DNA from: CAVDWX01 sp963612735 | Lineage (GTDB): Bacteria > Bacillota_I > Bacilli_A > RFN20 > CAG-826 | Direction of reading: 5' to 3' | Assembly: GCA_963612735.1 (NCBI GenBank) | Contig: CAVDWX010000083.1 | Span: 1 to 29,686, forward strand | Length of the DNA stretch: 29,686 nucleotides | Program-made: the position numbers and the translations under genes | Part shown: positions 23,148 through 29,686 of the stretch, in pieces | How positions within the stretch are numbered: position 1 is the stretch's first letter | Layout: every line of letters begins with the position of its first letter | Notes under the pieces: model-generated | Told to the model about the DNA's origin: nothing | The model's database searches: none | Seen by the model: only the letters and a program-made list of their open reading frames with translations

Positions 23148-23348
23148 TTATTTTTCGTTTTTGGATTTGTTAGTTTTTACTTTAACAACTGCTTTTCCAG
23201 CATAATATCCACATTTAGGACAGACATGGTGAGCTTTAATCATCGCTCCGCAGTGTGGGCAAGTAACTAAACCCGAAACACTTAATTTAAAATGTGTTCT
23301 TCTTAATCTTTTACGAGTTTTTGATATTCTTCTTTGTGGGACTGCCAT
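23148..23348 (-). CDS. rpmF: Ribosomal protein bL32
   Basis: A 66-residue ribosomal protein of the large subunit. The N-terminus 'AVPQRRISKTRKRLRRTHFKL' is characteristic, and the zinc-binding form is present with 'CPHCG' and 'CPKCG' knuckles. AAAGGAA precedes the ATG, and a TTGACT-N18-TATAAT promoter lies upstream. In many Bacilli rpmF follows a DUF177 gene (yceD); here it has its own promoter and mtaB lies upstream. Confidence 0.97.
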   Translation of the reverse strand: MAVPQRRISKTRKRLRRTHFKLSVSGLVTCPHCGAMIKAHHVCPKCGYYAGKAVVKVKTNKSKNEK

Positions 23349-23378
23349 AATAATATTCCTTTCGTTTCAGCGACATTA

Positions 23379-23408
23379 ATTATATTAATAAAGTAATTCT
23401 AAAGTCAA
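23379..23408 (-). promoter_or_regulatory. Promoter of rpmF
   Basis: TTGACT (23408-23403), an 18-bp spacer and TATAAT (23384-23379) on the minus strand, giving a leader of about 23 nt with AAAGGAA. Confidence 0.6.
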
Positions 23409-23456
23409 TAAATTATAGACAAATTATAGAAAAATGCAAATTAAACTGATTATTAC

Positions 23457-24707
23457 TTACTTTTTATAAACAATATCAACTATATCGCCAATTTGATAAT
23501 TATCATTATTAAAGGTATAAGAAATGTAATTAGAAGAATGACCGCTGCACATATTATCTTTAATATTCTCAATTAAAATTTGTATGTGCTTATCGATGTA
23601 TTTATCCGTATATTCATCCCATAACTCTTTTGATAGATTGAGCAATATTTCACTTCTTTGCTTTTTAATGTCGTTGCTAATTTGTCCTTCCATTTTACTC
23701 GCAGGAGTGCCACTTCTCGCGGAAAAAGGAAAAACGTGAAGCATATTAAATCCACATTGCTTAATAAAATCATAGCATTCCTTGAATTCCTCTTCGCTTT
23801 CGTCAGGAAAACCAACGATAACATCCGTGGTTAAAACTACATCATGACAGGCTTTTTTGATTTTATTAATCTTAGATAAAAATTGTTCTTTATTATATTT
23901 TCGATTCATCCTTTTTAAAACAGTATCACTGCCACTTTGTAAAGGAATATGAAGATGCTTAGCTAAATTATTTCTATTTTGTAATAATTCAATGAGCTTA
24001 TCGTCAATCTCTGATTCTTCGATTGATGATATCCTCAATCGATAAAGACTAGGAATATTTAAAAGAGATTCCACTAATGAGGAAAAAGTAATATCTTTTA
24101 AGTCTTTGCCGTATCCTCCGACATGAATGCCGGACAATATGATTTCTTTATAACCTAAACTAAGTAAATTCTTCGCTTCTAAAATAATATTATCAAAATT
24201 CCTACTCCTCATTTTCCCTCGCATATAAGGAATAATGCAGTAAGAACAAAAATTATCGCATCCGTCTTGTATTTTTAAATAAGCTCTCACATTATCAGTA
24301 AAGGAAGTAACACCCATTTCTTCATAATCAAATAAACGTGTATTTTTATCAACTTTGACTATCTTGTGATGATTATTTAAAAATTCATCAATTAAGGATG
24401 GGATTAAGATTCGATTAGAAGTTCCAACGATTATATCCGCATCAGTGTTATCTTTGATATATTCATAATTGCCTTGTGAATAGCAGCCCATCACCACTAA
24501 AACAGCGTGAGGAAATGACTTTCTCATCTTACGGATATGTTGTCTAGATTTTTGATCAGCAACCGAAGTAACAGAGCAAGTGTTAATGATAACCACATCA
24601 GGATTTATATAATCTTCTTTATATCCATTTTCAATTAACCTCATCGCTAAAGATGAGCATTCATAAGAATTCACTTTACAACCAAGTGAAAATAAATAAA
24701 ATGTCAT
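23457..24707 (-). CDS. mtaB: tRNA t6A37 methylthiotransferase
   Basis: MtaB is a radical-SAM enzyme that converts t6A37 to ms2t6A in tRNAs reading ANN codons. The 416-residue protein has the UPF0004 domain with three cluster cysteines (Cys10 in SLGCKVN, Cys44 in NTCSVT, Cys75 in MGCYSQ), the radical-SAM motif 'CDNFCSYC' at residues 150-157, and a C-terminal TRAM-like segment (IQILIENI...). 'SLGCKVNSYE' and 'RMNRKYN' are typical of MtaB rather than MiaB. Its ATG overlaps the previous gene's stop (ATGA), so the two are translationally coupled in the operon with rsmE. Confidence 0.94.
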   Translation of the reverse strand: MTFYLFSLGCKVNSYECSSLAMRLIENGYKEDYINPDVVIINTCSVTSVADQKSRQHIRKMRKSFPHAVLVVMGCYSQGNYEYIKDNTDADIIVGTSNRILIPSLIDEFLNNHHKIVKVDKNTRLFDYEEMGVTSFTDNVRAYLKIQDGCDNFCSYCIIPYMRGKMRSRNFDNIILEAKNLLSLGYKEIILSGIHVGGYGKDLKDITFSSLVESLLNIPSLYRLRISSIEESEIDDKLIELLQNRNNLAKHLHIPLQSGSDTVLKRMNRKYNKEQFLSKINKIKKACHDVVLTTDVIVGFPDESEEEFKECYDFIKQCGFNMLHVFPFSARSGTPASKMEGQISNDIKKQRSEILLNLSKELWDEYTDKYIDKHIQILIENIKDNMCSGHSSNYISYTFNNDNYQIGDIVDIVYKK

Positions 24708-25480
24708 TCCATTACCCCTTTTCTAAGTAAATTAAGAAGACGAATGGAAATAAAACCATTTTCATATAGTGAATTGATAAAATCACTTCTGGAATTATTG
24801 AAATAAGCTTCAACGACTGGTTTAATGCGGTCTAACATATGGTTAAAGTTAGGGTGTCTTAAATATCTATCAAATAAAACAATCTTATTATCTAATCTAC
24901 CTTGGTCATTAACAATATAAATGGTATTCATATCGTAATGGAAATAAGCTGCATATCGCTCGGTATTAGCTACTTTCACTAAACGAGTAAAATAAGAATT
25001 GTATAATTCAAAAGAAAAAGTATCGAAAGGATCTATAATTGAATCAACAAAAGAGGAAGATAATTCTAAATAAGGTGATTCAAGTAATTTTTCGCTTTCT
25101 TTAATATATATTAGATTTAAAGGGCGAGAGAAAAACGGAATATAAATCTTATTTTTCCCTTCTTGGTAATAAGGTAAATCAATAATTTTTTCTCGTATCG
25201 TATTTACGAATTGATTATGATCGATCTTTTGTCTCTTTTTAATATATTCATTAAGCGATTTTACTTCTTCTTCGATAATCGTTTTATTAAGATAGCCATG
25301 CAAAATAATGTTAGCCCTCATGACGTCGAATTCGTTATATTCGCTATCGTATAAAAAAGAAAAGCGAGGAATTTTAGATAAATATTGTCTATTTGAAAGA
25401 AAAAATTTAAATTCTTCACTTGTTTCAAACGGGTCTCTTTTACGAGCTTTCTTTTCTAAAAAGGAGTAGATATTATTCAT
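24704..25480 (-). CDS. Hypothetical protein between rsmE and mtaB, 258 aa
   Basis: I do not recognise this soluble 258-residue protein. It is mostly helical and rich in aromatic and charged residues, with no membrane segment, no Cys cluster and no nucleotide-binding loop. Segments with character are 'RANIILHGYLNK', 'NKIYIPFFSRPLNLIY', 'ERYAAYFHYDMNTIYIVNDQGRLDNK' and 'LDRIKPVVEAYFNN'. It overlaps rsmE by 8 nt upstream and mtaB by 4 nt (ATGA) downstream, so it is made together with two RNA-modifying enzymes. That context suggests translation or RNA metabolism, by inference only. Codon use and AT content match its neighbours. Confidence 0.7.
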   Translation of the reverse strand: MNNIYSFLEKKARKRDPFETSEEFKFFLSNRQYLSKIPRFSFLYDSEYNEFDVMRANIILHGYLNKTIIEEEVKSLNEYIKKRQKIDHNQFVNTIREKIIDLPYYQEGKNKIYIPFFSRPLNLIYIKESEKLLESPYLELSSSFVDSIIDPFDTFSFELYNSYFTRLVKVANTERYAAYFHYDMNTIYIVNDQGRLDNKIVLFDRYLRHPNFNHMLDRIKPVVEAYFNNSRSDFINSLYENGFISIRLLNLLRKGVME

Positions 25481-26204
25481 TTTCTAATAAATAATCAATC
25501 ACGCTTAAAGCGGTGACCACTGCTGTTTCGGTTCTTAATATTCTTTTCCCTAAAGAGACATTTTTAAATCCTAAAGCGTTAAGGTGTGCAATTTCATCTT
25601 TGGAAAAGCCGCCTTCAGGACCGATTAAAACGCCGATTGATTCTCCCTTTTTAATAGTTTTTTTAAAATTAAAGGTAAGGGAAGGATTATTTCGTTCTTC
25701 TTCATACGCTACATAATTATATGTACACATCTTTTCTTTTATGTTTTTAATGGTATATATACCACTGATAGCGGGAACTGAAATGCGATGAGATTGTTTA
25801 GATGCTTCATTAGCAATGCTCATAAAGCGATTGAATTTCTTCGTAACCGCTGCTTGATCACCAAATTTAAAAACGCATCGAGAAGTATAAACAAAGACGA
25901 TTTCATCAGCTCCTAGCTCGGTAGCCTTTTGAACGACGAAATCCATCTTATCTCCTTTAGCGAGGCAATAAAATAAAACGACTCGATTAGGTAATTCGCT
26001 ATCATCATTAATTGAAGAAACAAGTTCGACATCAAAATAAGGAAAAATTTTAGTAATTTTAACAAGATTAACGGCTTTATTTTCGGGATCCACTAGTTCA
26101 AACATATCGCCAACTTTCATTCTTAAAACGTCGACGATGTGATGAATAGCGCCGTCTTCAATATATAAACCATCCTTTTTAATTGCGCCAAAAAACCGAT
26201 GCAT
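25473..26204 (-). CDS. rsmE: 16S rRNA (uracil-1498 N3)-methyltransferase
   Basis: RsmE methylates N3 of U1498 in 16S rRNA. The 243-residue SPOUT-class protein has the N-terminal PUA-like part ('HRFFGAIKKDG', 'HHIVDVLRMKVGD'), the conserved 'KGDKMDFVVQKATELG', and the C-terminal knot motifs 'IGPEGGFSKDEI' and 'LGKRILRTETAVVTAL'. Its ATG shares one base with the stop of the upstream TM2 gene (TAATG). It is in the same operon as mtaB and an orphan. Confidence 0.96.
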   Translation of the reverse strand: MHRFFGAIKKDGLYIEDGAIHHIVDVLRMKVGDMFELVDPENKAVNLVKITKIFPYFDVELVSSINDDSELPNRVVLFYCLAKGDKMDFVVQKATELGADEIVFVYTSRCVFKFGDQAAVTKKFNRFMSIANEASKQSHRISVPAISGIYTIKNIKEKMCTYNYVAYEEERNNPSLTFNFKKTIKKGESIGVLIGPEGGFSKDEIAHLNALGFKNVSLGKRILRTETAVVTALSVIDYLLENE

Positions 26205-26644
26205 TAGATTAAAAATTCTCCTTTTCCGTCTTTTAAATCATTCTTAAATAAAAAGAACAAGCCAAAACAAACATTAATAATATATATAGCAACAATAGGT
26301 ATTAATATAGAAAGCCATACATCTAATTTAATAAGGAAAAGAAACCCACAAACCAAAAGTGTCGCAAGGATTAGATTGATAAATAAATATATGAGTCCCT
26401 TTTTGAGATAGTGCATATAAAAATAAGGAGTGCCTGTCCAACCAATTAATAAAAATAAGAAGAAGACAACTACTTTTTTACAAGGTTTATATTCTTTAAA
26501 TTCAGGAGAAGAAGCATCGAGTTGAGAAGTAATCTCCACTGTTTCACTACTCACGCCTTCTAAAGGATTTTTACATCCGCATATCGGGCAAACATCTTTA
26601 TCAAATTTAGATATTCTACTTTTACATTCACGACATATTGGCAT
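26204..26644 (-). CDS. Zinc-ribbon TM2-domain membrane protein
   Basis: A 146-residue protein. The N-terminus is a zinc ribbon with 'CRECKS' and 'CPICGC' knuckles. A linker follows, then a basic border (PCKKVV) and three hydrophobic helices (about residues 57-75, 83-106, 110-136). The segment 'GWTGTPYFYMHYLKKGLIYLF' matches the TM2-domain pattern (G-x-x-G-x-x-x-FY-x-x-x-x-x-x-G). TM2 proteins are widespread and of unknown function. It is the first gene of the operon with rsmE; AGGTGAT precedes the ATG and a TGA extended -10 lies upstream. Confidence 0.75.
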   Translation of the reverse strand: MPICRECKSRISKFDKDVCPICGCKNPLEGVSSETVEITSQLDASSPEFKEYKPCKKVVVFFLFLLIGWTGTPYFYMHYLKKGLIYLFINLILATLLVCGFLFLIKLDVWLSILIPIVAIYIINVCFGLFFLFKNDLKDGKGEFLI

Positions 26645-26664
26645 AATTTATCACCTGCATATAG

Positions 26665-26673
26665 ATAATATCA
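26665..26673 (-). promoter_or_regulatory. Extended -10 of the TM2-rsmE-orphan-mtaB operon
   Basis: TGA-TATTAT on the minus strand ends 20 nt before the ATG at 26644; AGGTGAT lies between. No strong -35 is visible. Confidence 0.5.
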
Positions 26674-26709
26674 CAAGACTTAATTGGACTTATATAAAAT
26701 AAATATTTT

Positions 26710-27633
26710 TTATAAGAGGAAGATTAGTCCAATTTCATCAATAGGAATCAAAGTTCCCTTTTTATCGCTGATATTCCCTTTAATATTAACTAGAATATGG
26801 TGACTCCTAGTGCATTTTTTAATAATAGGAGAAACGTTTAATTTGCCTCCATCGAAAGTAAAAATATAATTTTCATCATTATTGATAAAATTGATATTAG
26901 CAAAAGAATAATAAGAATTGGAATCGGTTTTATTTATTAATACGTCATCCACTATATTGATATCGATGACTCTATCTTTATGTAAGCAAAATAAATTAAT
27001 ACATTTTAAATTCTTTTCGTTTCCGCGTTTAAATATATAAGTAGATTGAGCCTTATTAAAAGAATGTCTAAGCGGTCCAAACGTAAATGTTCCGCTCGCT
27101 ATTTTTAGTGTATTATCTGCTTTATATATGAATTCTTTTTTGTTCTTATTTCCTTTTAGAAATACTAATGATTCCCCTTTACCACTAACACTAATTTCAG
27201 CATTAAAATCAGCGTTTTCACTAAAGGATTTAACATAAAGTTTAAGAACTTTATTAATATCATTATTTTCTATTTCAATATTAAAGTTTTTGTGATGATG
27301 AATAGTGTTACCGTGTTTAAAAGAAGAAGGTAAAGAAATATATCCAAATGTCAATAATTCTTGATATCTCTTGTTCCAGTAAAAATGATTGATTTTATCA
27401 TATAAAGTGATATCTAAATAGGAATATAAAGAATGATCACCTAAAACAATTAAAAGAAAATATTTATCATCTTCGAATAGATATGCATCGCTTTCTTTAA
27501 TCCTCAATTTGTTATATTTAACCATGCTTCGATCATATTTTTTTATTTCATGGCTCGAGACGAATTCTTCTATTAATAGTCCATTATCATCTAAAAAAGA
27601 CGAATTGATTATAAAGTCATTTTTCATATTCAT
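26710..27633 (-). CDS. DUF2804-like protein
   Basis: A 307-residue soluble protein rich in beta strands. The order of its segments follows what I recall of DUF2804 proteins: an acidic strand region (LLIVLGDHSLYSYLDITLYD), 'SLPSSFKHGN' then 'FNIEIEN...LKLYVKSF', a mid-domain 'GTFTFGPLRHSFNKAQSTYIFKRG' where the family has a G...F-P..S.G.LDWGRG stretch, and the C-terminal end 'LVNIKGNISDKKGTLIPIDEIGLIF', matching the family's FG-F-G-DG-I-I-LGF end. The highly conserved W-GRG-W-Y core is degraded here (IFKRGN), so it is a divergent member at best. It overlaps the 98-aa gene by 4 nt (ATGA). The second in-frame ATG at 27627 is an equally possible start. Confidence 0.55.
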   Translation of the reverse strand: MNMKNDFIINSSFLDDNGLLIEEFVSSHEIKKYDRSMVKYNKLRIKESDAYLFEDDKYFLLIVLGDHSLYSYLDITLYDKINHFYWNKRYQELLTFGYISLPSSFKHGNTIHHHKNFNIEIENNDINKVLKLYVKSFSENADFNAEISVSGKGESLVFLKGNKNKKEFIYKADNTLKIASGTFTFGPLRHSFNKAQSTYIFKRGNEKNLKCINLFCLHKDRVIDINIVDDVLINKTDSNSYYSFANINFINNDENYIFTFDGGKLNVSPIIKKCTRSHHILVNIKGNISDKKGTLIPIDEIGLIFLL

Positions 27634-27926
27634 TTCACCAAATAAATAATGTTTTCTTTTATAGGAGCAAATAAATCAATTGTTAAATCGCTCAATTTTC
27701 CAAAATCTTTATTTAACAACCTTCGAGGCAATGAAGTAAATAAATCATAAGCATTATTGCCATTTAAAAAACCAAAATAAGAACATAAAAATTTATAGTC
27801 ACGACTTGGATAAAAATAATGATATTTTTCTTCTCTTAAAATAAGAGGAAATATATTAATGTAATTATTTAAAGTTAATAGTATTAATTCCTTATATTTT
27901 AAATCTAATTTCTCATTACTTACCAT
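27630..27926 (-). CDS. Small hypothetical protein upstream of the DUF2804-like gene, 98 aa
   Basis: An unrecognised 98-residue soluble protein, mostly helical and rich in Leu, Tyr and Asn (LNNYINIFPLILREEKYHYF, LPRRLLNKDFGKL). Its TGA stop overlaps the ATG of the next gene (ATGA), so the two should be made together. There is no Shine-Dalgarno site. TATAAT lies only 2 nt before the ATG, too close to serve it, while TATACT 17 nt upstream could. It may be a helper or an N-terminal fragment of a larger ancestral protein; neither is shown. Confidence 0.55.
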   Translation of the reverse strand: MVSNEKLDLKYKELILLTLNNYINIFPLILREEKYHYFYPSRDYKFLCSYFGFLNGNNAYDLFTSLPRRLLNKDFGKLSDLTIDLFAPIKENIIYLVK

Positions 27927-28029
27927 AGATTATAACCACATATAGTATAGCTTAAATAGCAGCGTTATTAACAAAGAAAAACCGATTATTGCAAAACTCT
28001 TTCTTTAAATTTTAAATGATTTAATTAAT

Positions 28030-28057
28030 AAAAAAGGTCTGACTTTTCATCAAACCA
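28030..28057 (-). terminator. Terminator of the seven-tRNA operon
   Basis: On the minus strand GGTTTGA (28056-28050) pairs with TCAGACC (28042-28036), with one G-U pair, and is followed by a run of six T. It lies just after tRNA-Ser(UGA). Confidence 0.85.
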
Positions 28058-28068
28058 GCGTTCTTTAA

Positions 28069-28158
28069 TGGCGGAGGTGCAGAGATTTGAACTCTGGCGG
28101 GTTACTCGCCCCTATCGGTTTTCAAGACCGACCCCTTCAGCCACTTGGGTACACCTCC
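28069..28158 (-). tRNA. tRNA-Ser(UGA)
   Basis: Class II tRNA with a long variable arm, acceptor GGAGGTG/CACCTCC, encoded CCA. The loop CTTGAAA gives anticodon UGA. Last gene of the tRNA operon. Confidence 0.95.
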
Positions 28159-28162
28159 AGAT

Positions 28163-28239
28163 TGGTGGACCATCTAGGATTTGAACCCAGAACCAATCGG
28201 TTATGAGCCGAGTGCTCTAACCCGTTGAGCTAATGGTCC
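28163..28239 (-). tRNA. tRNA with CAU anticodon, probably tRNA-Ile2 (lysidine-modified)
   Basis: Acceptor GGACCAT/ATGGTCC, discriminator A, encoded CCA, loop CTCATAA. The GGCTCATAACC anticodon arm and the GGACC acceptor resemble the Bacillus tRNA-Ile2 that TilS converts to read AUA, rather than elongator tRNA-Met, whose loop is TTCATA-. Pair 27-43 is C-T. The specificity call is by resemblance only. Confidence 0.85.
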
Positions 28240-28242
28240 GTT

Positions 28243-28319
28243 TGGTAGCTGCGGGGAGATTCGAACTCTCGACCTGCCGGGTATGAACCGAATGCTCTAG
28301 CCAACTGAGCTACGCAGCC
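28243..28319 (-). tRNA. tRNA-Met(CAU), elongator type
   Basis: Acceptor GGCTGCG/CGCAGCT, discriminator A, encoded CCA, loop TTCATAC. A paired first acceptor position and no GGG/CCC anticodon stem argue against initiator tRNA. Confidence 0.9.
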
Positions 28320-28331
28320 ATGTTAATTATC

Positions 28332-28407
28332 TGGTGGAGCTAAAGAGACTCGAACTCTCGACCCCTTGAATGCAAATCAAGTGCTCTCCCAACTGAGCTA
28401 TAGCCCC
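28332..28407 (-). tRNA. tRNA-Ala(UGC)
   Basis: Acceptor GGGGCTA/TAGCTCC with the G3-U70 identity pair of alanine tRNAs, discriminator A, encoded CCA, loop TTTGCAT giving anticodon UGC. Confidence 0.95.
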
Positions 28408-28412
28408 AGATA

Positions 28413-28489
28413 TGGTCGGGATGATAGGATTTGAACCTACGACCTTCTGCTCCCAAAGCAGACGCGATACCAAGCTACGCTACATCCCG
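28413..28489 (-). tRNA. tRNA-Pro(UGG)
   Basis: Acceptor CGGGATG/CATCCCG, discriminator A, encoded CCA, loop TTTGGGA giving anticodon UGG. It is the substrate of the ProRS encoded at 8439. Confidence 0.95.
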
Positions 28490-28496
28490 ATATTTT

Positions 28497-28573
28497 TGGC
28501 GCGCCAGACAAGATTCGAACTCGTGACCCTCAGATTCGTAGTCTGATACTCTATCCAGCTGAGCTACTGGCGC
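28497..28573 (-). tRNA. tRNA-Arg(ACG)
   Basis: Acceptor GCGCCAG/CTGGCGC, encoded CCA, loop CTACGAA giving anticodon ACG. A34 implies inosine formation by TadA to read CGU/CGC/CGA. Confidence 0.95.
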
Positions 28574-28596
28574 ATTGAGTCGTCTAACTATGTAAT

Positions 28597-28671
28597 TGGA
28601 GGTTCCTGCCGGATTTGAACCAGCGGTCATTGAGTTGCAGTCAATTGCCTTACCAACTTGGCTAAGGAACC
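28597..28671 (-). tRNA. tRNA-Cys(GCA)
   Basis: Acceptor GGTTCCT/AGGAACC, discriminator U as expected for cysteine, encoded CCA, loop CTGCAAC giving anticodon GCA. First gene of the tRNA operon. Confidence 0.95.
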
Positions 28672-28692
28672 AAGACTCACATAGCGCATTAA

Positions 28693-28722
28693 ATTATATC
28701 ACTGCTATTTTGCTATTAGCAA
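28693..28722 (-). promoter_or_regulatory. Promoter of the tRNA operon
   Basis: TTGCTA (28722-28717), an 18-bp spacer with a TGA extended element, and TATAAT (28698-28693) on the minus strand, about 21 nt before tRNA-Cys. Confidence 0.65.
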
Positions 28723-28734
28723 TGTAAAATCTTT

Positions 28735-29686
28735 TTATTTTTCACTAAAATTTTCTTTTCGACGATTTCTTAAGCTTTTTTTGATCCTTTTAGCGTAGAT
28801 AAAATAAATCAATCCTCCTCCAATTAGAGCGACTTCTAAAACAAATAAAATAATAGCCCAAACTGGTAAAGGATCACTTTTAAAATCTTCCCACATCCTT
28901 AAAACAGCACTGTTTTGATCTTTATAATCTTCCATTACCGCACACCTTTTGATGGTATTTTCATCAGGGTACTGGCAGAAGAATTGTCTTCCTACTGAGA
29001 CATTGCCTTCACTTTTATAAGGTAAATATAACTCAGTATAAAAAGTAGCGTCACTATCATCATATTCTTCTAATGTTCCAGAAAAGAAATAAGATAAATC
29101 GACGACTTCCCATTCCTCATTTAAGGCGATGCTTTCATCAAATTCTCCTTCATCATTGACTCTAGCATCATACCAATAACGCACTAAATCTAAAATATCA
29201 TCTCCACCAATAAAAGAGGTGTAGCCAATATAGTCCATGTTCTGTGCTGCATTTTCTGGATTAGAAATAAAATCTAAAAACATATGGGCAAGTTCTTTTT
29301 GAGCTTCGCTTCTTTTTTCATTTTTAGGCATAACCCAACCGTCAAACCAGATATTAGCCCCAGTTTCAGGAAGAGCATAATAAAGTTCATTAGGTGTAGA
29401 GACTTGTTCAGGATCTTCGGCTTGATTCATCGAATAGACCGCATCCCCACTCCAAGCGAGATTAATCCCAATCTTGCCGGTCACAATATCTTCTTTTCCA
29501 CTATCGACTTCTAGACCAAAGATATTCTTTTTTAGCTCGTTAAGAGCGTTTTTAACATCCTTAATATTTTCATCGTCGCATCGATTAAAAATGATATTTA
29601 ATTGATGGTTATATTCTTCATCGCTTAGTTCATTATTTTCCCATTTATTTTTGAGTTCGATAAATTCATCGTTATAAGCATAAAGT
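28735..29686 (-). CDS. Spermidine/putrescine-type substrate-binding protein with C-terminal membrane helix (5' end beyond window)
   Basis: The frame is open to the right edge; the last 317 codons are visible. The sequence matches the second half of PotD-type periplasmic-binding proteins: 'DIVTGKIGINLAWSGDAVYS' (the G-x-x-x-x-x-x-W-SGD element), 'LPETGANIWFDGWVMPKN', 'AHMFLDFISNPENAAQNMDYIGYTS', and an acidic C-lobe. It would deliver polyamines to a PotABC-type importer. Unlike plain PotD, about residue 275 of the visible part starts a membrane helix (VWAIILFVLEVALIGGGLIYFIY) followed by a basic tail (AKRIKKSLRNRRK). This suggests an anchored or permease-fused form; the N-terminus is needed to tell. 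Another substrate of the family cannot be excluded. No terminator is seen between it and the tRNA operon promoter. Confidence 0.8.
   Translation of the reverse strand, partial: LYAYNDEFIELKNKWENNELSDEEYNHQLNIIFNRCDDENIKDVKNALNELKKNIFGLEVDSGKEDIVTGKIGINLAWSGDAVYSMNQAEDPEQVSTPNELYYALPETGANIWFDGWVMPKNEKRSEAQKELAHMFLDFISNPENAAQNMDYIGYTSFIGGDDILDLVRYWYDARVNDEGEFDESIALNEEWEVVDLSYFFSGTLEEYDDSDATFYTELYLPYKSEGNVSVGRQFFCQYPDENTIKRCAVMEDYKDQNSAVLRMWEDFKSDPLPVWAIILFVLEVALIGGGLIYFIYAKRIKKSLRNRRKENFSEK

Noticed and set aside
28020..28680. CRISPR-like regular array
   Set aside because: The periodic similar segments are seven tRNA genes with sharing of T-arm and D-arm sequence.

Overview
The window is AT-rich bacterial chromosome with dense, short-spaced genes and no sign of mobile DNA, rRNA or CRISPR. 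TGA ends several genes (for example at 8256-8258, 14927-14929 and 24704-24706) and Trp is read from TGG, so the code is standard and not the Mycoplasma code. Several traits point to an uncultured low-GC Bacilli lineage near the Mollicutes (RF39- or Acholeplasma-like): the short archaeal/eukaryotic-type ProRS, a CpoA/diglucosyldiacylglycerol-type glycosyltransferase, the YlbF-RsmD-CoaD cluster, a YitT transporter, a DUF2804-like protein and CCA-encoded tRNAs. The lineage call is inference.

Layout. 1-5153 holds single genes: a truncated YhhN-type membrane protein, a methyltransferase-like orphan, a 144-aa orphan, an MTA/SAH-deaminase-type amidohydrolase, an SDR oxidoreductase and an NYN/OST-HTH protein. 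5246-8258 is a unit of glyA, a CpoA-like glycosyltransferase and a polytopic membrane protein. 8301-11650 (minus) joins a catalytically dead GGDEF-EAL protein, proS and tRNA-Ser(GCU). 11733-13848 has tRNA-Ser(CGA), a YitT protein and a membrane-anchored thioredoxin-like protein. 13901-15289 is ylbF-rsmD-coaD, divergent from def. 16010-18017 holds a zinc-ribbon membrane protein, an anchored beta-propeller-like protein and a 76-aa orphan. 18161-21229 is a cysK-cysE-aldehyde dehydrogenase operon, divergent from glycerate kinase. deoC, rpmF, mtaB, an orphan, rsmE and a TM2 protein follow on the minus strand, then an orphan/DUF2804-like pair, a seven-tRNA operon (Cys-Arg-Pro-Ala-Met-CAU-Ser) and the 3' part of a polyamine-binding-protein gene.

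The most notable signals are in gene starts rather than gene content. At least six genes have a -10 box only 6-10 nt before the start codon and no Shine-Dalgarno sequence, which predicts leaderless or nearly leaderless mRNAs beside ordinary genes with strong Shine-Dalgarno sites. Many promoters carry a TGn extended -10. Two neighbouring minus-strand genes have start regions that can fold into hairpins: a perfect 12-bp inverted repeat buries the start codon of the gene at 17733, and a leader helix covers the Shine-Dalgarno site of the 76-aa gene, whose promoter also abuts a perfect GAAAACGTTTTC palindrome. I see no defence system, secondary-metabolite cluster or other clearly new multi-gene system.
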